Assembly (NCBI GenBank): GCA_963965975.1
Contig: OZ014423.1
Coordinates: 310,001-374,000, forward strand
DNA from: Xestospongia bergquistia
Taxonomy: Eukaryota > Porifera > Demospongiae > Haplosclerida > Petrosiidae
Length of the DNA stretch: 64,000 nt
Direction: 5' to 3'
Positions within the stretch are counted from its first letter, which is position 1. Every line of letters begins with the position of its first letter. The notes under the pieces are model-generated. The model was not told the DNA's origin and did not search any database. It worked only from the letters and a program-made list of their open reading frames with translations. Below are positions 57,538 through 64,000 of the stretch, in pieces. The position numbers and the translations under genes are program-made.

Positions 57538-57631
57538 TTTATGGTGGGTGTGTCTATCGTAGACACACCTACATTTTTTCTCTGTAGGTGTGGCTCATTA
57601 TTTTTATTGCAAGCTCGTACGACTTGAATAC
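57538..57631. promoter_or_regulatory. Bidirectional promoter with a perfect 10-bp inverted repeat
   Basis: GGTGTGTCTA (57547-57556) and its exact complement TAGACACACC (57560-57569) are separated by TCG. This stem lies 9 bp from the FAM204A start. It could be a dimeric factor site or a hairpin in the FAM204A 5' UTR. GTAGGTGTGGCTC follows near 57586. Confidence 0.5.
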
Positions 57632-58684
57632 ATGATGACCCATCAAATTGCTGTGATTGGTGCTGGAGTGATTGGTTGTGGAGTAGCTGTACTTTTAACA
57701 GAGAGATTCCAAGATGCAGCAGTAGTGACATTGATATCTGAAGAGTTTACACCCAATACAACTAGTGATGCATCAGGAGCCATTATGATACCATTTGATG
57801 TCAGAAAAGGAGGAAGTCAAAATGGAGATGATGATATATCTAATGCCAAAATAAGGAAATGGACAAAGGATACATTTAATTATTTGGATGAGCTTTACAC
57901 TTCAAAAGATGCTAATATCATTAATATCCAATTAGTACAGGGTTATTATGCTGACATTGATCGAGATAGTGATCCATGGTGGAAAGAGTTCACCCCCGGT
58001 TTCCGACATGTAGAAACAGATGAGATTGATAGAATGAAATTACCAACTAGATTTAAGCACATTTATGCATTTAGTACATATATTATGAGTTGTCTCAGTT
58101 ACCTTCCTTGGATGATGGATAAGTTTATAAGAAATGGAGGTATTGTTAAGCAATGCAAAGTTCATAATATCTCAGAATTAAGTTCCTATGACATCGTCAT
58201 TAATTGTGCTGGACTTGGATCAAATGAATTATTTGGTGACTCCTCCATATATCCTGTTAGAGGTGATGCTATCTCTATTGAAGCTCCATGGATCAAGCAG
58301 TTTGTATTTTTCATTGACAAAGAGAATTACACATACATTTTCCCTCGGGCTAATGATGTTCTCCTCGGAGGAACAAAGGGTACTAATAAGTGGTCTAAAG
58401 AACCTAGTGAGGAAGAAGCTGAAAGTATAATGAGACGATGTTGTGCAGTCATTCCAAGTATTAGTAACGCAAAGAGAAATTGGATATCTGCTGGACTGCG
58501 ACCAGCAAGAGAGACTGTTCGATTAGACTTTGAACCGGCAGTCAATGAAGGACCTCCTGTGATCCATTGTTATGGACATGGTGGTCAAGGTGTGATGCTC
58601 CATTGGGGATGTACATTAGAAGTAGTTGAAATGGTTCAAAAATGGTTTAGTGAGAAGAAACAATCGCATCGACAAAAGCTATAA
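57632..58684 (+). CDS. D-amino-acid/D-aspartate oxidase, intronless
   Basis: FAD-dependent oxidase that deaminates D-amino acids to 2-oxo acids with release of peroxide and ammonia, usually in peroxisomes. One uninterrupted exon of about 350 residues, the family length. The N-terminal FAD motif is IAVIGAGVIGCGVAVLL, and the SDASGAIMIP loop follows. The C-terminal signature has GLRPARETVRLDFE with the substrate-binding Arg, and then HCYGHGGQGVMLHWGC, the DAO family motif. The C-terminus RQKL is only a weak PTS1-like signal. Specificity between DAO and DDO is not decided here. The start at 57632 has two adjacent ATGs. Lack of introns is unusual in this window, where the other genes are split; retroposition or horizontal gain are possible explanations. 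Confidence 0.9.
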   Translation: MMTHQIAVIGAGVIGCGVAVLLTERFQDAAVVTLISEEFTPNTTSDASGAIMIPFDVRKGGSQNGDDDISNAKIRKWTKDTFNYLDELYTSKDANIINIQLVQGYYADIDRDSDPWWKEFTPGFRHVETDEIDRMKLPTRFKHIYAFSTYIMSCLSYLPWMMDKFIRNGGIVKQCKVHNISELSSYDIVINCAGLGSNELFGDSSIYPVRGDAISIEAPWIKQFVFFIDKENYTYIFPRANDVLLGGTKGTNKWSKEPSEEEAESIMRRCCAVIPSISNAKRNWISAGLRPARETVRLDFEPAVNEGPPVIHCYGHGGQGVMLHWGCTLEVVEMVQKWFSEKKQSHRQKL

Positions 58685-58895
58685 ATCATTTTAAAGTTTA
58701 TAATTATGTATTTATTATTATTTTTCTGTTGATGATGATGATTTTACTATAATTAGAACAATGTGCTATTAATAAAACGTAATAGTTATGACGTACGTCA
58801 GTGGGATGTCTGGTATGTAATTTGAGAACTTAGCTTGTATAGTGACCGCAGCTTTGTAACTTCTTTCTCTCCCTCGTCTTATAAGCAAGAACAAA

Positions 58896-59995
58896 ATGGT
58901 AAGTTCTAAGTCCTCTAAACAATTTCCTTCCTTAAAAATAAGATGTAAAAATGAGATAGTAATTATAATATCGTTCCACTATCTCACAGAGTAGCAAACG
59001 GGCAGGCATGAAGAGAAATCCCAAGAGAAGGGGCCAGCGTGCTACTTCAAACATATTTGCTATGTTTGATCAAGCACAGATTCAAGAATTCAAGGAGGTA
59101 CTAGAAGAGAAGATGAATTGCTATTCAGTGTATATCATTCTTTAGGCATTTAACATGATTGATCAGAACCGAGATGGATTTATTGACAATGAAGATTTAA
59201 AAGACATGTTAGCTTCTCTTGGTGAGTAATAAGTAGAAACTATAATGATCAATTCTCTATTATTTAAAAGGTCGAGAACCAAATGATCAAGAAATTGATC
59301 AAATGATGTCAGAAGCACCTGGTCCACTAAACTTTACAATGTTCTTGACCCTTTTTGGAGAGAAGTTGACAGGTACCCTATTAACTTAGCATAAACTTAA
59401 TTGTTTATTTGGTTGCTTGGGAGCAATGGACAACAAATACTGTTATTAAAATGTATTTATGTTAAAGAATATCAAATGACCATATTTGGTATTTTTGAAA
59501 TGCTTCTATTAATGGTATATGGTATGATTTGTCATCTAACAAATGATCAATGATATTATAATCATATCAATGATATTAACATTATAGTATGTGGTTGTGG
59601 TTGTTTTAGGTACTGATCCTGAGGATGTTATTCGCAATGCATTTGCATGTTTTGATGAAGAAGGGGTGGGGCATATTCATGAAGACAGGTATATATATAT
59701 ATGTATAGTATAGATTATTATCAAATGTTATTTCAGACTAAGAGAACTATTGACTACAATGGGAGATAGATTCACTGATGCGGAGGTAGGTTGACTAGTG
59801 GGAGGTAGATATATGCATGTATTTGGAATTCTTTCCTGGTACTAATTTGTACAGTAAATGGGCTTTAATTAGAACAGAATGTTTTCTCTGTTGCAGGTAG
59901 ATCAAATGCTGCGTGGTGCTCCAGTAGATAGTTCTGGTAACTTTGATTATGTTGCGTTTACACGAATCCTCAAACATGGTACAAAGGAGGACTAG
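58896..59995 (+). CDS. MYL9: Non-muscle/smooth myosin regulatory light chain
   Basis: EF-hand light chain of myosin II. The first coding exon holds only the ATG (58896-58898), followed at once by GTAAGT. The second starts [25 protein letters not shown] contains the Thr18/Ser19 pair phosphorylated by MLCK and ROCK. The EF-hand region is [21 protein letters not shown], the only canonical calcium loop. [36 protein letters not shown] and [20 protein letters not shown] are almost identical to MYL9/MYL12. It ends GTKED. Six exons, about 170 residues. The intron at 59373-59610 is AT-rich without recognisable repeats. Confidence 0.95.
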
Positions 59996-60280
59996 ATCAC
60001 ACCCATTACTTGTACCAGCTCTTTAGTGGACAGGCCTTCATCAGTGCTTTTATCAATTAATGTGTAGTCAGTTTGAAATTACAAGTACAATCTCAGTTAT
60101 TGTAGTAGAAATTAGTGTCTCTGGTTTAATTAGTCGATCTTTGTTTTAATTACATGTAATTAGAGGAGCTAAGCTCTTTATTGTTTTAATTCATTTGCAA
60201 TCTCAATAATTGAATGTTTTTTTTTGTAATAAACAATTTCATAAAACACTTGAAAACCAGCACAACACCAAGTGTCCACT

Positions 60281-60824
60281 TCATGATGTCTCCATTGCTT
60301 TGATATCTTCCTGCTTGTGTTTTCCTTTAGTTTTGTCAGCCATCTTTGCTTTGGTTTTACGATCAAGTATCTTTTTACGATCTTTATCCAATTTCAACTT
60401 TGTAACAACGACCTTAAAGATCAAAGAACACCAATTCAGCTCTATACATTATAATGTCATTGTCTTGTACCTTTGAAGGATGAATACCAATATAGACGGA
60501 GGCACCATTTGCTTTTTCTCGTGTAATTCTATCAATATGAATAACCCACTTCTTACGATACACCTAATAATTAGTCATGTGACTTATTACTGAGTTAATA
60601 TGACTTACCTGGATTACCTTACCGGGTTGTTGACCCTTTAAGTGTCCTCTCGTAACAATTACCTCGTCATCTTTACGGATAGGTATTGATCGACAATTAT
60701 ATTTCTGACGCAGTTCTTTCGAGAGAGGTGCGCTCATAAGTTTCCTCCTTACACTGCTAGGAGCTGAGAAATGGCGCTTTCTCTGCTTTCGCCTGGAACT
60801 GCTCAAGTATTTGTTAAACTTCAT
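60281..60824 (-). CDS. RPL26: 60S ribosomal protein L26 (uL24)
   Basis: Three exons encode about 145 residues of cytosolic large-subunit protein uL24. [40 protein letters not shown], then [20 protein letters not shown] with the KOW motif, [20 protein letters not shown] and [18 protein letters not shown] match animal L26 throughout. The C-terminus is a short Lys-rich tail ([17 protein letters not shown]). Its promoter is shared with SLK/STK10 (137 bp). A pyrimidine run (CTTTCTTC) upstream of the start might be a 5' TOP, but the transcription start is not known. Confidence 0.96.
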
Positions 60825-60961
60825 GATGTTCCACTTCGAAGAAAGAACACGTGTAGTCCGCGGAAATATTCGACGGTACGAGGAGATGGGCGTCACCGCT
60901 ATTACTGGCCCACGCCCATGCGTCTCGTGAAGAAAGGTGTTATTCTTAACAGTGAAAAGTT
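60825..60961. promoter_or_regulatory. Bidirectional promoter RPL26/SLK
   Basis: 137 bp between starts. It contains ACACGTGT (E-box) near RPL26, CCGCGGAAATATTCG, and CCCACGCCC and GGGCGTCACC words. It is the most GC-rich of the divergent gaps. Confidence 0.45.

Positions 60962-64000
<3,039 letters not shown>

Overview
This window reads as nuclear DNA of an early-branching animal, most likely a demosponge of the Amphimedon type. The genome is AT-rich. Genes are split into many short exons by mostly 40-120 bp GT-AG introns, and intergenic gaps are often only 50-300 bp. The set of homologues is animal: SorCS/sortilin receptor, SLK/STK10, myosin regulatory light chain, CK1-alpha, SLBP, a TRF-type telomere protein, Abraxas and a RIM-binding-protein-like scaffold. 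The species call is an inference from gene content and architecture. No rRNA, tRNA or CRISPR array was recognised.

Layout, left to right: a large TOPAZ1-like protein (5' end outside the window); RPP30 (-); FNTA (+); a p24/TMED protein (-); CSNK1A (+); a SorCS-like VPS10 receptor (+); an unrecognised two-TM membrane protein (-); a RIMBP-like coiled-coil/SH3/FN3 scaffold with 20-residue tandem repeats (+); SUPV3L1 helicase (-); TIMM8 (+); Abraxas/ABRO1 (-); EXOC4 (+); an SLC25 carrier (-); FAM136A (+); TRF-like (+); SLBP (-); MMS19 (+); an ALMS-motif protein (-); a coiled-coil protein with a CxxC motif (+); an ArfGAP-C2 protein (-); SEM1 (+); FAM204A (-); an intronless D-amino-acid/D-aspartate oxidase (+); myosin RLC (+); RPL26 (-); and SLK/STK10 (+), cut by the right edge.

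The genes are mostly housekeeping and do not form one pathway. Their arrangement is striking: eleven divergent (head-to-head) pairs separated by 57-385 bp between start codons, alternating with convergent pairs whose stop codons can lie as little as 17 bp apart. Two divergent promoters, RPP30/FNTA and SUPV3L1/TIMM8, share a composite element. The SLBP/MMS19 promoter has E2F-like and NRF1-like sites. The promoter of the ALMS-motif/coiled-coil pair has an RFX X-box-like 14-mer.

Repeats are a second theme. A hAT-like MITE with a perfect 8-bp target duplication sits in an intron of the first gene. A nested hairpin element sits in a SorCS intron. Many intronic minisatellites have periods of 27, 32, 41, 42, 60 or 63 bp. 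Long (CT)n tracts lie on the sense strand beside 3' splice sites. The 9-mer CCACACCCA/TGGGTGTGG recurs at least 24 times. All exon models were assembled by eye from splice signals and reading frames; CDS spans include introns.
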